DNA of 45,622 bases. Source: DRQF01 sp964559135 (GTDB lineage Bacteria; Planctomycetota; GCA-002687715; DRQF01). The DNA lies in contig CAZLGG010000023.1 in assembly GCA_964559135.1 (NCBI GenBank), positions 1-45,622 of the forward strand, read 5' to 3'. The translations under genes were made by a program, and so were the position numbers. Below the pieces are notes generated by a model. It saw only the letters and a program-made list of their open reading frames with translations. It searched no databases and had not been told where the DNA came from. Below, in pieces: positions 1 to 7,871 of the stretch; position 1 is the first letter of the stretch, and each line of letters opens with the position of its first letter.

Positions 1-68
1 GAAATGCCGACCTGGGCCCTCAGGGGGACGATCAACGCGGCAAGGATGATGACGGGTGTCAGTTTCAT
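1..68 (-). CDS. N-terminus of an exported protein (partial)
   Basis: The reverse strand reads ATG at 68 followed by 22 complete codons, giving a short basic start, a hydrophobic core (TPVIILAALIVPL) and an R-A-Q stretch resembling a signal-peptidase site. A GGGAG Shine-Dalgarno-like sequence lies about 7 bases upstream. Only the signal peptide is in the window, so the function cannot be named. It is divergent from the Nudix gene at 181; the shared 112-base gap 69-180 presumably holds both promoters, but I see no clear -35/-10 pair there. Confidence 0.5.
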   Translation of the reverse strand, partial: MKLTPVIILAALIVPLRAQVGI

Positions 69-180
69 GACGGGCTCCCAGGGAAACTTCTTTATGCTCT
101 TTCGACCGATTCTCCCCCCCCGACCTTAGCGGATCCCGTCTTGGGCTCCAACGACGAATCGGACTCGAGGGAGTGACGTC

Positions 181-732
181 ATGAAGCCCTGGACAACTCT
201 GAGTCACGAGGTCGCATTTCAGAACCCCATCCTGGCGGTGCGACAGGAACGGCTGGTCACCCCCGACGGGGGAGAGGCGGACTGGACCGTCGTGGAGCTG
301 GGAGACGGGGTCTGCGTCCTCCCCCTGGGGCCGATGGGGTTCCACATGATCCGACAATACCGTCCGGCGGTGGCGGAGGCCGTGCTGGAATTCCCGGCGG
401 GGAGGCGCGAGAAGGGCGAGTCGGTTGTCGGTACGGCCGCCCGGGAGTTGAAGGAAGAAGCCGGGCTCGAGGCGGGGCGCCTGACTCCGATGGGATGGCT
501 CTGGCCCCTCGACGGCATCTGCCGACATCGGATTCACTACGTCTTGGCCGAGGACCTCTCCGACGTCGCGTCGGCGCCTGAGCCTTTGGAGGACATCACT
601 GTGGAGACGGTCGAGCGCTCGGAGCTCATGCGTCGCATGGCCGACGGCCGCTTTCGTGACGGTGTCGGCGCGGCGGGCTTGCTCCTCCTCATGGCCTGGG
701 AGCAGCGTGGATCCGAGAGGGAAGGACCATGA
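181..732 (+). CDS. Nudix hydrolase, ADP-ribose pyrophosphatase type
   Basis: A 183-residue protein with a perfect Nudix box: G74, E80, R88-E89-L90, E92-E93, G95-L96, matching GX5EX7REUXEEXGU. The sequence just before it (QYRPAVAEAVLEFPAGR) resembles ADP-ribose/NDP-sugar pyrophosphatases, which hydrolyse nucleoside diphosphates linked to another moiety using Mg2+ held by the box glutamates. The cytoplasm is the expected location. A GAGGGAG ribosome-binding site lies 6 bases before the ATG. The stop overlaps the next start as ATGA (729-732), so it is translationally coupled to the binding-protein gene. The exact substrate cannot be read from sequence. Confidence 0.9.
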   Translation: MKPWTTLSHEVAFQNPILAVRQERLVTPDGGEADWTVVELGDGVCVLPLGPMGFHMIRQYRPAVAEAVLEFPAGRREKGESVVGTAARELKEEAGLEAGRLTPMGWLWPLDGICRHRIHYVLAEDLSDVASAPEPLEDITVETVERSELMRRMADGRFRDGVGAAGLLLLMAWEQRGSEREGP

Positions 733-1706
733 GGTTTTTTGTCGTTTTGGTCCTTTGCGGTGCGTGTTGCCACGGGGGCTTTTCTCAATCCGCGCCGATC
801 CGCGACGGCACGATTCTGGCCTTCCTTTGGCACGATTCCCCCAACGACCTGAAGGCCCTGGAGGGATTCCGCCAGGGCCTCGAGGTCTTGGGGCTCGAGC
901 AGCGACTGAAAGTGGCGCATGCGCGGCGCGATGCGAAGGCGGCCGCCAAGATCCTGGACACCGCGGCGGCGGAGCCGATCGCTCTTTGCGCCGCATTCGG
1001 AACCGAATCGGCCCGCTTGGCCCGTGCCCATCTGTTGCATGTTCCCGTCGTGTTCACGGCGGTGACGAATCCGGTGCTCTCCGGTATCGCGCGGAGCTGG
1101 AAGGGCGCCGGAGGCAACGTCGCCGGCAACAGCAATTGGTTGGAACGACGTGCCATGCTCAAAGCCTTCCGCGAGGCCGTCCCCAAGATGCGTCGCCTGG
1201 CGGTGATCCGCACCCGCGGCAACGCCGTGAGCGATGCCGAAGTGGTCGAGGCCAAGGCTGCGGTCCGCGGGATGAAAGACTTCGAAATCGTCGACGTCGT
1301 GGTTGGCGAAACGGACGACCTCCGCGCGAGAATCGGGGAGGCATTCGGGGATGCGGACGCCCTCTGGCTCCCCATCGATTTCCAGCTCTATCAGGAAGAG
1401 CCTTTGAAACTCATCATGGAGTCGGCTCGTGCCCGCCGTATCCCGGTCGTCTCCTCCACTTTGAAGGCCGCCGGCGCCGGCGCTCTCATCGTCGTGACCG
1501 TGGACTACGCGCTCTTGGGATTGAAGGCGGCGGGGCTCGTGAAGCGCATCCTGAAGGACGGCGCGTCGCCGGGACGCCTCGCTGTCGGGCGGTTGAAGTC
1601 CGCTGAGATCTACGTGGACTTGGGCGCGGCCAGATTGATAGGACGGAAGGTCCCTCTCGATCTCGTCTTTCGCGCCCACAGAATTCTCGGAGTCGAGAAG
1701 AAGTGA
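729..1706 (+). CDS. ABC-type substrate-binding protein (PF04392-like), no partner permease
   Basis: A 325-residue exported protein: signal peptide at residues 1-20 (FFVVLVLCGACC core), then the two-lobed Rossmann-like pattern of the PF04392 family, related to periplasmic sugar- and amino-acid-binding proteins. Family-like stretches are FGTESARLAR, HVPVVFTAVTNPV, a glycine-rich GNVAGNSNW segment, and RRIPVVSST near the C-terminus. Members normally feed ABC importers, but no permease or ATPase is adjacent. Instead it overlaps the histidine kinase start (GTGA, 1703-1706) and the Nudix stop. I infer it presents a ligand to the kinase. The ligand is unknown. Confidence 0.75.
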   Translation: MRFFVVLVLCGACCHGGFSQSAPIRDGTILAFLWHDSPNDLKALEGFRQGLEVLGLEQRLKVAHARRDAKAAAKILDTAAAEPIALCAAFGTESARLARAHLLHVPVVFTAVTNPVLSGIARSWKGAGGNVAGNSNWLERRAMLKAFREAVPKMRRLAVIRTRGNAVSDAEVVEAKAAVRGMKDFEIVDVVVGETDDLRARIGEAFGDADALWLPIDFQLYQEEPLKLIMESARARRIPVVSSTLKAAGAGALIVVTVDYALLGLKAAGLVKRILKDGASPGRLAVGRLKSAEIYVDLGAARLIGRKVPLDLVFRAHRILGVEKK

Positions 1707-3217
1707 GGGTCGGAAGAAAGGGAGGAACTCTCGGGCGCCGCTTCTACGTGGCGTTGCTCGTCCTTTTCGTCGTCACCCTATCGGCCTGGAGCATCGTCGT
1801 CGTGCAGAAGGCACGCGAGGACTTTGTCAAACACTCGCAATCCCTCGTCGAAAAGAGTCTGGGGGAACTCGACCGCACGATGCGCGAGGAGGCGGGGACA
1901 CGCGCGGAGTTGATGGAGAAAGCGGTCGCGCAACTCGCCGACAACCTCTTGGCCGGCATGGAAGACCTGCCGCTGGAGGTCTTCGAGGGCCAGGAGGACC
2001 GTCTGCTCGAGTGGATCGCCATGCGGCTCGAGGCGAGTCGGAATCGAACGCGCCGCAATTCCAAAGTGATCGCCGATCTCATTCGCGAGGAATCGGAACA
2101 AAGGCTGCGTGAACGCGTCGATCGTTTGATCGCGGACTCACGACGAGAGAGCGATGCCTGGTCGCGGAAGCTTCTCAAGTCCCTATTGGCTTGGAGTGGG
2201 GTTTTTCTTCTGGGCGTCGGTGCCCTGGTGGGACTGGCGTTCCACCACTTGGTCCTGAAGCCGGTTCGCCAAGCGACCGCGGTGGTCGAAACCATGCGGG
2301 AGGGGACGCGCGGCCGTCGTATGCCCGAGGATGGAGCGGAAGAATTGAGGGCTCTCGCTCGAAGTTTCAACGACATGGCGCAGGAAATCGAGGAGCATCA
2401 GGAGTCCCTGGAGGCGCGGGTTGCGGAGAAGACGAAGGCTTTATCCGATGCTTTGGACGAGCAGCGCGATACGAACGTTCAGCTCCGCGAGGCCCTCGAG
2501 AAACTCGAGCGCGCTCAGGATCAGTTGGTCGAGCAGGCCAAGCGTGCCGCCCTCGGCGACATGGCGCGAGGCATGGCCCACGAATTCAACAACATCCTCG
2601 GAGGGATCGGCGGCTGTGCCGAGGATCTCCTGGAGGACCTGGAGGGCGCCGAGCAAAGGGAGGTGCTGGAGGTCATCCTCAGGACCGCCCGTCGCGCCCG
2701 GGTCGTGACGGAGAACCTCCTCAGCTTCTCCCGCGGGGCGCCCAAGTCCAAGGGGCCGACCGACGTGTTCGAGGTCCTCGAGACCGCGGTGACCCTCGTG
2801 GCGCCCGAGGCTGCCCGTCGACGAATCCGTCTGGAGTTGGCGGGAGAACGGGGTCAGACGATTCAAACGGATGCGCGCGGGCTCCAGCAGGTTTTTCTCA
2901 ACCTCCTCCTCAACGCCGTGCAGGCCACCGAAGGCGGCGGTGAGGTTCACGCGCGATTCGAGGCCCGTGAATCCGATCAACGTGTCGAGATCGAGGACTC
3001 CGGTCAGGGGCTCGCCGAGGAAGAGATCGAGCGCATCTTCGAGTCCTTCTACACCACGAAGTCGGACGCGGCCGGGGGTGGGGGCACCGGGCTCGGGCTT
3101 TTCGTGTCCCGGAGTATCGTGGAAGGGTTGGGAGGCGACCTTCGTGCGTCGTCGCCGGGTCGGGGGCGCGGAGCCCGATTCACCGTTCATCTCCCCGTCG
3201 ATGCGGAGACCCCATGA
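1703..3217 (+). CDS. Membrane sensor histidine kinase (HAMP, NtrB-like)
   Basis: A 504-residue kinase starting at GTG. TM1 spans about residues 13-34. An approximately 125-residue, highly charged helical sensor region lies outside the membrane. TM2 spans about 160-182, then HAMP 183-236 and a coiled coil 236-285. The H-box is GMAHEFNNILGG with phospho-acceptor H293. The N-box centres on N404 (FLNLLLNAVQAT), followed by DSGQGLAEEE (G1), FESFYTTK (F) and GGGTGLGLFVS (G2). All catalytic boxes are intact. The HEFNN type is typical of kinases paired with NtrC-class regulators, and such a regulator follows with a 4-base overlap (3214-3217). The helical sensor domain could dock the binding protein encoded just upstream. 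Confidence 0.93.
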   Translation: MRVGRKGGTLGRRFYVALLVLFVVTLSAWSIVVVQKAREDFVKHSQSLVEKSLGELDRTMREEAGTRAELMEKAVAQLADNLLAGMEDLPLEVFEGQEDRLLEWIAMRLEASRNRTRRNSKVIADLIREESEQRLRERVDRLIADSRRESDAWSRKLLKSLLAWSGVFLLGVGALVGLAFHHLVLKPVRQATAVVETMREGTRGRRMPEDGAEELRALARSFNDMAQEIEEHQESLEARVAEKTKALSDALDEQRDTNVQLREALEKLERAQDQLVEQAKRAALGDMARGMAHEFNNILGGIGGCAEDLLEDLEGAEQREVLEVILRTARRARVVTENLLSFSRGAPKSKGPTDVFEVLETAVTLVAPEAARRRIRLELAGERGQTIQTDARGLQQVFLNLLLNAVQATEGGGEVHARFEARESDQRVEIEDSGQGLAEEEIERIFESFYTTKSDAAGGGGTGLGLFVSRSIVEGLGGDLRASSPGRGRGARFTVHLPVDAETP

Positions 3218-4602
3218 AGATGAAGGCCGATGCCATAAAGGACCGGATCCTCATCGTCGATGACGAGGAATCGATGCGTGTTTTCTTGAAGCGTGCCCTC
3301 GGTCGAAGGGGTCTCGATGTCTCCGCGGCGGCGGACGGGCGGGCGGCACAAGACCAATTGGGCCAGGAGGCATTCGATCTTCTCATCACGGATCTTTCCA
3401 TGCCTGGAACGACCGGGCTCGAGTTGTTGCGATGGAGCAAACAGCACGACCCGGACCTCCCCGTGATCGTCATGACGGGTTATGGGTCCATCCCCAGCGC
3501 CATCGAGGCTTTGAAGTGCGGAGCGACGGACTACATCACGAAACCCTTCGATCGCGACGAGATCCTCAAGGCCGTCGAGTCCGCCCTCGAGACGCGCCGA
3601 CTTCGCATCGAGAATCGGCTCTTGCGGCGCCTTCTCGACGAGAAGACGTCCTTTCACGGGATCGTGGGAATGGCACCGGTCATGCGAGAGCTCTACGGGC
3701 ACATCGAGGCCGTGGCGGCGCGAGACGGCGTCGTGCTCATCCAGGGTGAGAGCGGGACCGGGAAGGAACTGGTGGCGCGCGCGATCCATGAGAGCGGGGC
3801 CCGGCGCGACGGCCCGTTTCATGCTTTTCACGCCGGGAGCGTGCCCGCGTCCCTGGTGGCGGTCGAGCTGTTCGGCGCCGTCCCCGGAGGATACACCGGC
3901 GTGGAGCGGGCACGAGAGGGAGCCGTGCTCCGCGCCGCGGGAGGGACACTTTTTCTGGACGAGATCGGCGACGTTCCGTTGGAGGTTCAGCCGGCGTTGC
4001 TTCGTCTGCTGGAATCCGGTGAGGCGACCCCGGTCGGCGCCACCGAAACGACGCAGGTGGACGTGCGTTTCGTGGCGGCGACGCATCGCGATCTCAAGAG
4101 CTTGGTCGCGGAGGGTCTATTCCGCGAGGATCTCTATTTTCGACTCAATGTCTTTCCGCTGATCGTCCCTCCGCTTCGTCGCCGGACGGTCGACATTCCC
4201 GATCTCATCCGGTGTTTTTGCGAGCGTTTCGAGTGTCCCGAGATGACGCCGGACCTCGAAGCTCTCGCCATCCTCAAATCGTATGACTGGCCCGGCAATG
4301 TCCGGGAACTCGAGAACCTCGTCCGCCGTTTGAGCACGACCGTGACGACGGGTACGATTCGAGCGACGGATATCCCCGAAGAGTTTCGGCACGCAAGGCA
4401 GGTCTGGGATGGAGGAGAGGACACGCTGGACGATCATCCTCTGAAGGAAGCGTTGAAGGCCTTCGAACGGCGATACATCCAGCGATTGTTGGCGAGAACC
4501 CGAGGCAATGTGGCGGAGGCGGCGCGTCAGGCCGGCGTCAGTCGTCCCACCCTTCACGCGAAGATCGTCCAGTTGCGTTGCGACCCCGATCGTTATCGTT
4601 GA
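3214..4602 (+). CDS. NtrC-family response regulator with degenerate GAFTGA loop
   Basis: A 462-residue regulator. The receiver domain (about 10-125) has acidic pocket D16/D17, phospho-acceptor D60 and K110. The AAA+ domain has Walker A GESGTGKE (178-185), Walker B LFLDEIGD (246-253), sensor I ATHRDLK and arginine-finger region FREDLYFRLN. A Fis-type helix-turn-helix occupies about 415-460 (NVAEAARQAGVSRPTLHAK). The sigma54-contacting loop, normally GAFTGA, reads GGYTGV (225-230), and the preceding conserved HEKG is AVPG. Family knowledge says this loop is essential for remodelling sigma54 holoenzyme, so it may act without sigma54, or with altered contacts. It is the cognate partner of the overlapping kinase gene. 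Confidence 0.92.
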   Translation: MKMKADAIKDRILIVDDEESMRVFLKRALGRRGLDVSAAADGRAAQDQLGQEAFDLLITDLSMPGTTGLELLRWSKQHDPDLPVIVMTGYGSIPSAIEALKCGATDYITKPFDRDEILKAVESALETRRLRIENRLLRRLLDEKTSFHGIVGMAPVMRELYGHIEAVAARDGVVLIQGESGTGKELVARAIHESGARRDGPFHAFHAGSVPASLVAVELFGAVPGGYTGVERAREGAVLRAAGGTLFLDEIGDVPLEVQPALLRLLESGEATPVGATETTQVDVRFVAATHRDLKSLVAEGLFREDLYFRLNVFPLIVPPLRRRTVDIPDLIRCFCERFECPEMTPDLEALAILKSYDWPGNVRELENLVRRLSTTVTTGTIRATDIPEEFRHARQVWDGGEDTLDDHPLKEALKAFERRYIQRLLARTRGNVAEAARQAGVSRPTLHAKIVQLRCDPDRYR

Positions 4603-4614
4603 GGAGTTCGAACC

Positions 4615-5043
4615 ATGAGTGGTCCCATACACGTTCTCTTCGCATGCACGCAGAATGCCGGCCGGTCGCAGATGGCGGCCGCTTTTTTCAATGCCCTGGC
4701 CGACCCTTCGCAAGCCCGCGGGCTCTCAGCGGGGACTCACCCGGCCGAACATGTCCACGGAGAAGTTCTCGAGGTCATGAAGGAAGTGGGAATCGATCTT
4801 GCCGGAGTGACGCCGCGAAGCCTTGCGGACGCCGTCGCGGAGGGCGTCGATGTCTTGGTGACCATGGGGTGCGGGGTGGCGTGCCCCACCTTGCCCGGCA
4901 CGGAGACGCTGGAGTGGTCCTTCGAGGACCCGTCGGGCGCCTCTACCGAGACGGTGCGCCGGATTCGGGACGGGGTTCGAGATCGGGTCATTCACCTGCT
5001 CGAAGGGCGCAATTGGCTCGATGCCCGGAAAAAACCGAGCTGA
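4615..5043 (+). CDS. ArsC-like arsenate reductase / low-Mr protein tyrosine phosphatase
   Basis: A 142-residue cytoplasmic protein of the low-molecular-weight phosphatase fold. The P-loop CTQNAGRS (C11 to R17) matches the CX5R nucleophile motif. A second pair, C86 and C90 in GCGVACP, lies where thioredoxin-coupled ArsC proteins carry their redox relay cysteines, and the following EWSFEDPSG matches the DP general-acid loop. Arsenate reduction with thioredoxin is therefore the best guess; phosphatase activity is the alternative. C86-X3-C90 is shorter than the C82-X6-C89 of the staphylococcal enzyme. GAGGAG lies 9 bases before ATG, 12 bases after the regulator stop. No other ars genes are nearby. 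Confidence 0.85.
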   Translation: MSGPIHVLFACTQNAGRSQMAAAFFNALADPSQARGLSAGTHPAEHVHGEVLEVMKEVGIDLAGVTPRSLADAVAEGVDVLVTMGCGVACPTLPGTETLEWSFEDPSGASTETVRRIRDGVRDRVIHLLEGRNWLDARKKPS

Positions 5044-5060
5044 GTCGCCTTTTTTCGGGC
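5023..5060 (+). terminator. Imperfect hairpin at end of the sensor operon
   Basis: GCCCG (5023-5027) and AAAAAA (5029-5034) pair with TTTTTT (5050-5055) and CGGGC (5056-5060), with G5028 bulged and a 15-base loop containing the arsC-like stop codon. The GC part lies outside the A-T part and no T-run follows on the + strand, so it is not a textbook terminator. Confidence 0.3.
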
Positions 5061-5133
5061 ATTTCCGCCTCGACGGGCGATGCTGCGGTTCCCAAACTGT
5101 TGAAAATAAGCGGCTTGGATCATTCTTTATTCC

Positions 5134-5161
5134 TTGCAAAATCTTCGGCTCGCCGCATAAA
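5134..5161 (+). promoter_or_regulatory. Candidate sigma70-type promoter
   Basis: TTGCAA (5134-5139) and CATAAA (5156-5161) are separated by 16 bases in the AT-richest part of the 199-base gap between the arsC-like gene and the exported protein at 5243. This would give an RNA with a leader of about 75 bases. The leader contains GAGGAG followed only 2 bases later by an ATG opening a 13-codon reading frame (5174-5215), which I do not call as a gene. Confidence 0.35.
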
Positions 5162-5242
5162 CTGTGAGGAGACATGAAGACCTGCCTAGGAACCGCGCCG
5201 CGCCGGATGCGGTGACGTGGGGTCTTTGGAGCTTGAGCGTCG

Positions 5243-5665
5243 ATGAAACCAGCCCTCGGGTCCAAACCGAAGTCCGGATACTTCGCCCAGCCAGGGTGGG
5301 TCCTGCCCTTCGTGCTTTGGGCCTCTCTCTGCGGGGCGGCGACGCGGCTGCATGCTTCATCCGTCATCGACATCAACAGGTCCAACGGAATCACGCTCTC
5401 GCTCTCCGGACCTCTGGCCGAGAACACGTCGGTGACCGTGACCCTCGAGGGTGCTCCACCCCCCGGCCCCGCCGGTGAGTCCCCCTTCGGAGTGGGAATC
5501 CGCTTGAACGGCTGGCTCGTCGCCAACCCGACGCCCCTTTGGGATCCCGAGGAGCAGACATGGTCGTTCACTTGGCACATCCCCCCGGGGCAGAGATTCG
5601 CCACCTGTCTGGTTCAAGTGACTTCCAACGGCCAACTCACGCAGCAGAGTTTCGAGGTCGACTAG
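5243..5665 (+). CDS. Small exported protein of unknown function
   Basis: A 140-residue protein. Residues 1-39 look like a long signal peptide: basic N-terminus (KPALGSKPKSGY), hydrophobic core WVLPFVLWASLCGAA and an L-H-A-S cleavage-like site. The mature part, about 100 residues, alternates hydrophobic and polar residues (ITLSLSGPLAENTSVTVTLEG) in the manner of an all-beta, Ig-like fold, and has one cysteine near the C-terminus. I do not recognise a family. The GGAG upstream is 12 bases from the ATG, which is far. The gene sits 34 bases before the TMTC-like gene and may share its transcript. Confidence 0.6.
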   Translation: MKPALGSKPKSGYFAQPGWVLPFVLWASLCGAATRLHASSVIDINRSNGITLSLSGPLAENTSVTVTLEGAPPPGPAGESPFGVGIRLNGWLVANPTPLWDPEEQTWSFTWHIPPGQRFATCLVQVTSNGQLTQQSFEVD

Positions 5666-5699
5666 TTGAAGTTTTCTCGGCTTCGCGGCACCTTGCCCC

Positions 5700-7871
5700 A
5701 TGAGTGAAGGCAAACCCTGGGTCACCGACCTCGCGTGGGGATTCCTCCCCGTCATCCTCGTCATGGCGCTTCATGCCGATGTCGTCAGGAATGATTTCGC
5801 CTTGGATGCCGTGCCCATCGTGCAGACGAATCCGTTGGTCGAGAACGGAAACATCGGTGAGATCTTCGGGTCGAGTTGGTGGGGGGATCGCGGCGATCGC
5901 GCACACCGAGCCCTTTATCGTCCCATGGCTCTCACCTGGTTCGCCGTCCTGCATCGGTTGGGTGACGGGCCGGCCCCTTTCAACCTGGGGAACCTCCTAC
6001 TTCATGCAATCGTGACCGCGGCGCGCTTCGGACTCCTCCTCGTCCTTTTGCGAGGCATGAGGCGGCGACGATGGATCGCTTTGGGCGCGGCCACGCTTGC
6101 GGGCGTTCACGGGATCGCCACCGAGGCGGTGGTCGGGATCGTGGGGGCGGCCGAACTTCTCGCCGCTCTATTTGTCACGTGTTCGTGGTGGAGTTTCTCC
6201 TGTGGGCAACGCGGCTGGGGACCGTGGCGCGGAAAGCTGCTCTTGTTTCTCTCGGCGCCGCTCTGGTTGGTCGCCCTGCTCTCCAAGGAGAGCGCGGCGC
6301 TTTTTCCCGTCGTCTTGGCGCTCCAGGGTTGTCTGTTGCCGTGGGGGGACGACGACGACGGTGTCGTCGGCAAATGCCGGAGAACGGCGGCGTGGATGCT
6401 CCCTCAGATCGGAGTGGCGGCCGTTTGGTTGTGGATGAGGGTGTCTGCGCTCGGAGCCCTCTTCGACTTCGGGGGCGAGGGCGTCTATGCCGACTTCTCG
6501 ACGAAGGATCGCCTCCTTTCGGCTCTGGCCGCGACGGGGAAGGTCGTTCTTCCCGCGTTGTTCTACCCGTTTGGGCTCAACCCCAACGTCACCCACCAGG
6601 ACGTGCCTCCGCCGTCCAGCGTCTTTGAGGGGGCGGTTTTGCTGGGGCTCCTCGTCTGGGCGGGCCTTGTTTTCTGGTTCTTGACAGCGCTCAGAAGGCG
6701 CTCCATCACCTCTCTTTTCGCCGCCTACGCGTTGGCGAGCTGGCTCCCCACGAGCAACCTCATTCTCGGCATCGGTGCGATCACCGCGTTTCGTTTTCTC
6801 TACCAGCCTCTCTTCGCGATCTTCGCGGGGGCGACGTTGGCCGCCCAAGGGCTTCTCGAGCGCAGAGCCCGGGTCGGGCGCGTTCTGGTCGCCGCTCTCG
6901 TGATCATCGGGGCGGTGGGAGCAGCCGGTGCCTATCGACTCGTTCACGAGTGGCACGACGCACGCACGCTGTTCGAGGCGGCCCACGACCGACGCCCCGA
7001 CAACCTGTGGGTGCTCCAGAACCTGACGTCGCTGAAGTACCTGAACACCAAGGAAAAGCCCGACATCGAGGCGTTCGAGCGAGATCTGTCCACATTGGAC
7101 GAGATCGCGAAGACCCTGCCGCGAGTGCCTTCCACGGGCGAGGTCGACTCCGGGACATCCCACCTGGCTTTCCAACTGGAAATGAACCGGGCGAAGATTC
7201 ACGGACTGAAGGCCCAGGAGGCCGTCTCACGGGGAATGAGAGATCCGCTTCTCGTGCGTCGCGCGTTCGACGAGTTCGGTCTGGCTCGCGCCACGGCCCG
7301 GAACGCGGAGGAGTGGGGAACAAGGCGGCCCGGCGATCTTTTCGAGGCCCGGGCTTTCGCCGTGAGGATGCGCATCGCGGAGATCTCGCTGTTGCCCCGT
7401 TTGCCTGGGGCGACCCAGGAGGACAAGGAGGCCGCCTTGGCCGGCCTGATCAACGATCTGGCGGGTCTGGGAAGTCTGTTGCAAAAAGACATCACCGAGG
7501 ACCAACGGGTGGAATACCACCTGCTGATGGCCGAATCCGCCCGGCTGAGATCCGCCACGGGCGAGGTGCGATTCCATTTGGAAAAGGCCTACGCCCTGGC
7601 TCCGGAGAATGCCGAGGTGGCCTTCAGCCTGGCACAGGAGGCAGCGCGTCAGGGGAAACACGAGGAGGTGCTGCGACTCCTTCGTCCCGCTCTCGAGAGT
7701 GGACAGGCCGGTCCTGTACTCTTCGAGTTGGCCTGTCGAACGGCGCTGCGACTGAACAGGCCATCCCTCGCCGAGGCCTATCGGCGCAAGGGTCTCCAAT
7801 CCCAGGCGCGCTCCCCGACCGAGCGCGAAGCCCAACGGCGGTTGGCGTCCTTGGGAGGGCGGAAGCGGTGA
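5700..7871 (+). CDS. TMTC-like polytopic membrane protein with C-terminal TPR region
   Basis: A 723-residue protein. The N-terminal two thirds hold about ten hydrophobic segments (for example LPVILVMALHADVV, FGLLLVLLRGM, FLYQPLFAIFAGATL). After the first segment comes NDFALDAVPIVQTNP, then LYRPMALTWFAVLHRLG, a pattern shared with TMTC/DUF1736 and O-mannosyltransferase-like GT-C proteins, whose first loop carries a catalytic acidic residue. The last roughly 300 residues are helical with TPR-like repeats (EDQRVEYHLLMAESARLRSA, NAEVAFSLAQEAARQGK). A lipid-linked-sugar glycosyltransferase of secreted proteins is inferred. It overlaps the DUF1573 gene by GTGA (7868-7871). No clear ribosome-binding site precedes the ATG. 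Confidence 0.75.
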   Translation: MSEGKPWVTDLAWGFLPVILVMALHADVVRNDFALDAVPIVQTNPLVENGNIGEIFGSSWWGDRGDRAHRALYRPMALTWFAVLHRLGDGPAPFNLGNLLLHAIVTAARFGLLLVLLRGMRRRRWIALGAATLAGVHGIATEAVVGIVGAAELLAALFVTCSWWSFSCGQRGWGPWRGKLLLFLSAPLWLVALLSKESAALFPVVLALQGCLLPWGDDDDGVVGKCRRTAAWMLPQIGVAAVWLWMRVSALGALFDFGGEGVYADFSTKDRLLSALAATGKVVLPALFYPFGLNPNVTHQDVPPPSSVFEGAVLLGLLVWAGLVFWFLTALRRRSITSLFAAYALASWLPTSNLILGIGAITAFRFLYQPLFAIFAGATLAAQGLLERRARVGRVLVAALVIIGAVGAAGAYRLVHEWHDARTLFEAAHDRRPDNLWVLQNLTSLKYLNTKEKPDIEAFERDLSTLDEIAKTLPRVPSTGEVDSGTSHLAFQLEMNRAKIHGLKAQEAVSRGMRDPLLVRRAFDEFGLARATARNAEEWGTRRPGDLFEARAFAVRMRIAEISLLPRLPGATQEDKEAALAGLINDLAGLGSLLQKDITEDQRVEYHLLMAESARLRSATGEVRFHLEKAYALAPENAEVAFSLAQEAARQGKHEEVLRLLRPALESGQAGPVLFELACRTALRLNRPSLAEAYRRKGLQSQARSPTEREAQRRLASLGGRKR

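Noticed and set aside
5174..5215. Thirteen-codon leader reading frame after GAGGAG
   Set aside because: Spacing between GAGGAG and ATG is only 2 bases and the peptide has no regulatory codon run.
6950..7867. Upstream extension of the DUF1573 frame
   Set aside because: The extension lies wholly inside the TMTC-like gene in another frame, is low-complexity, and the signal peptide begins at the GTG at 7868.
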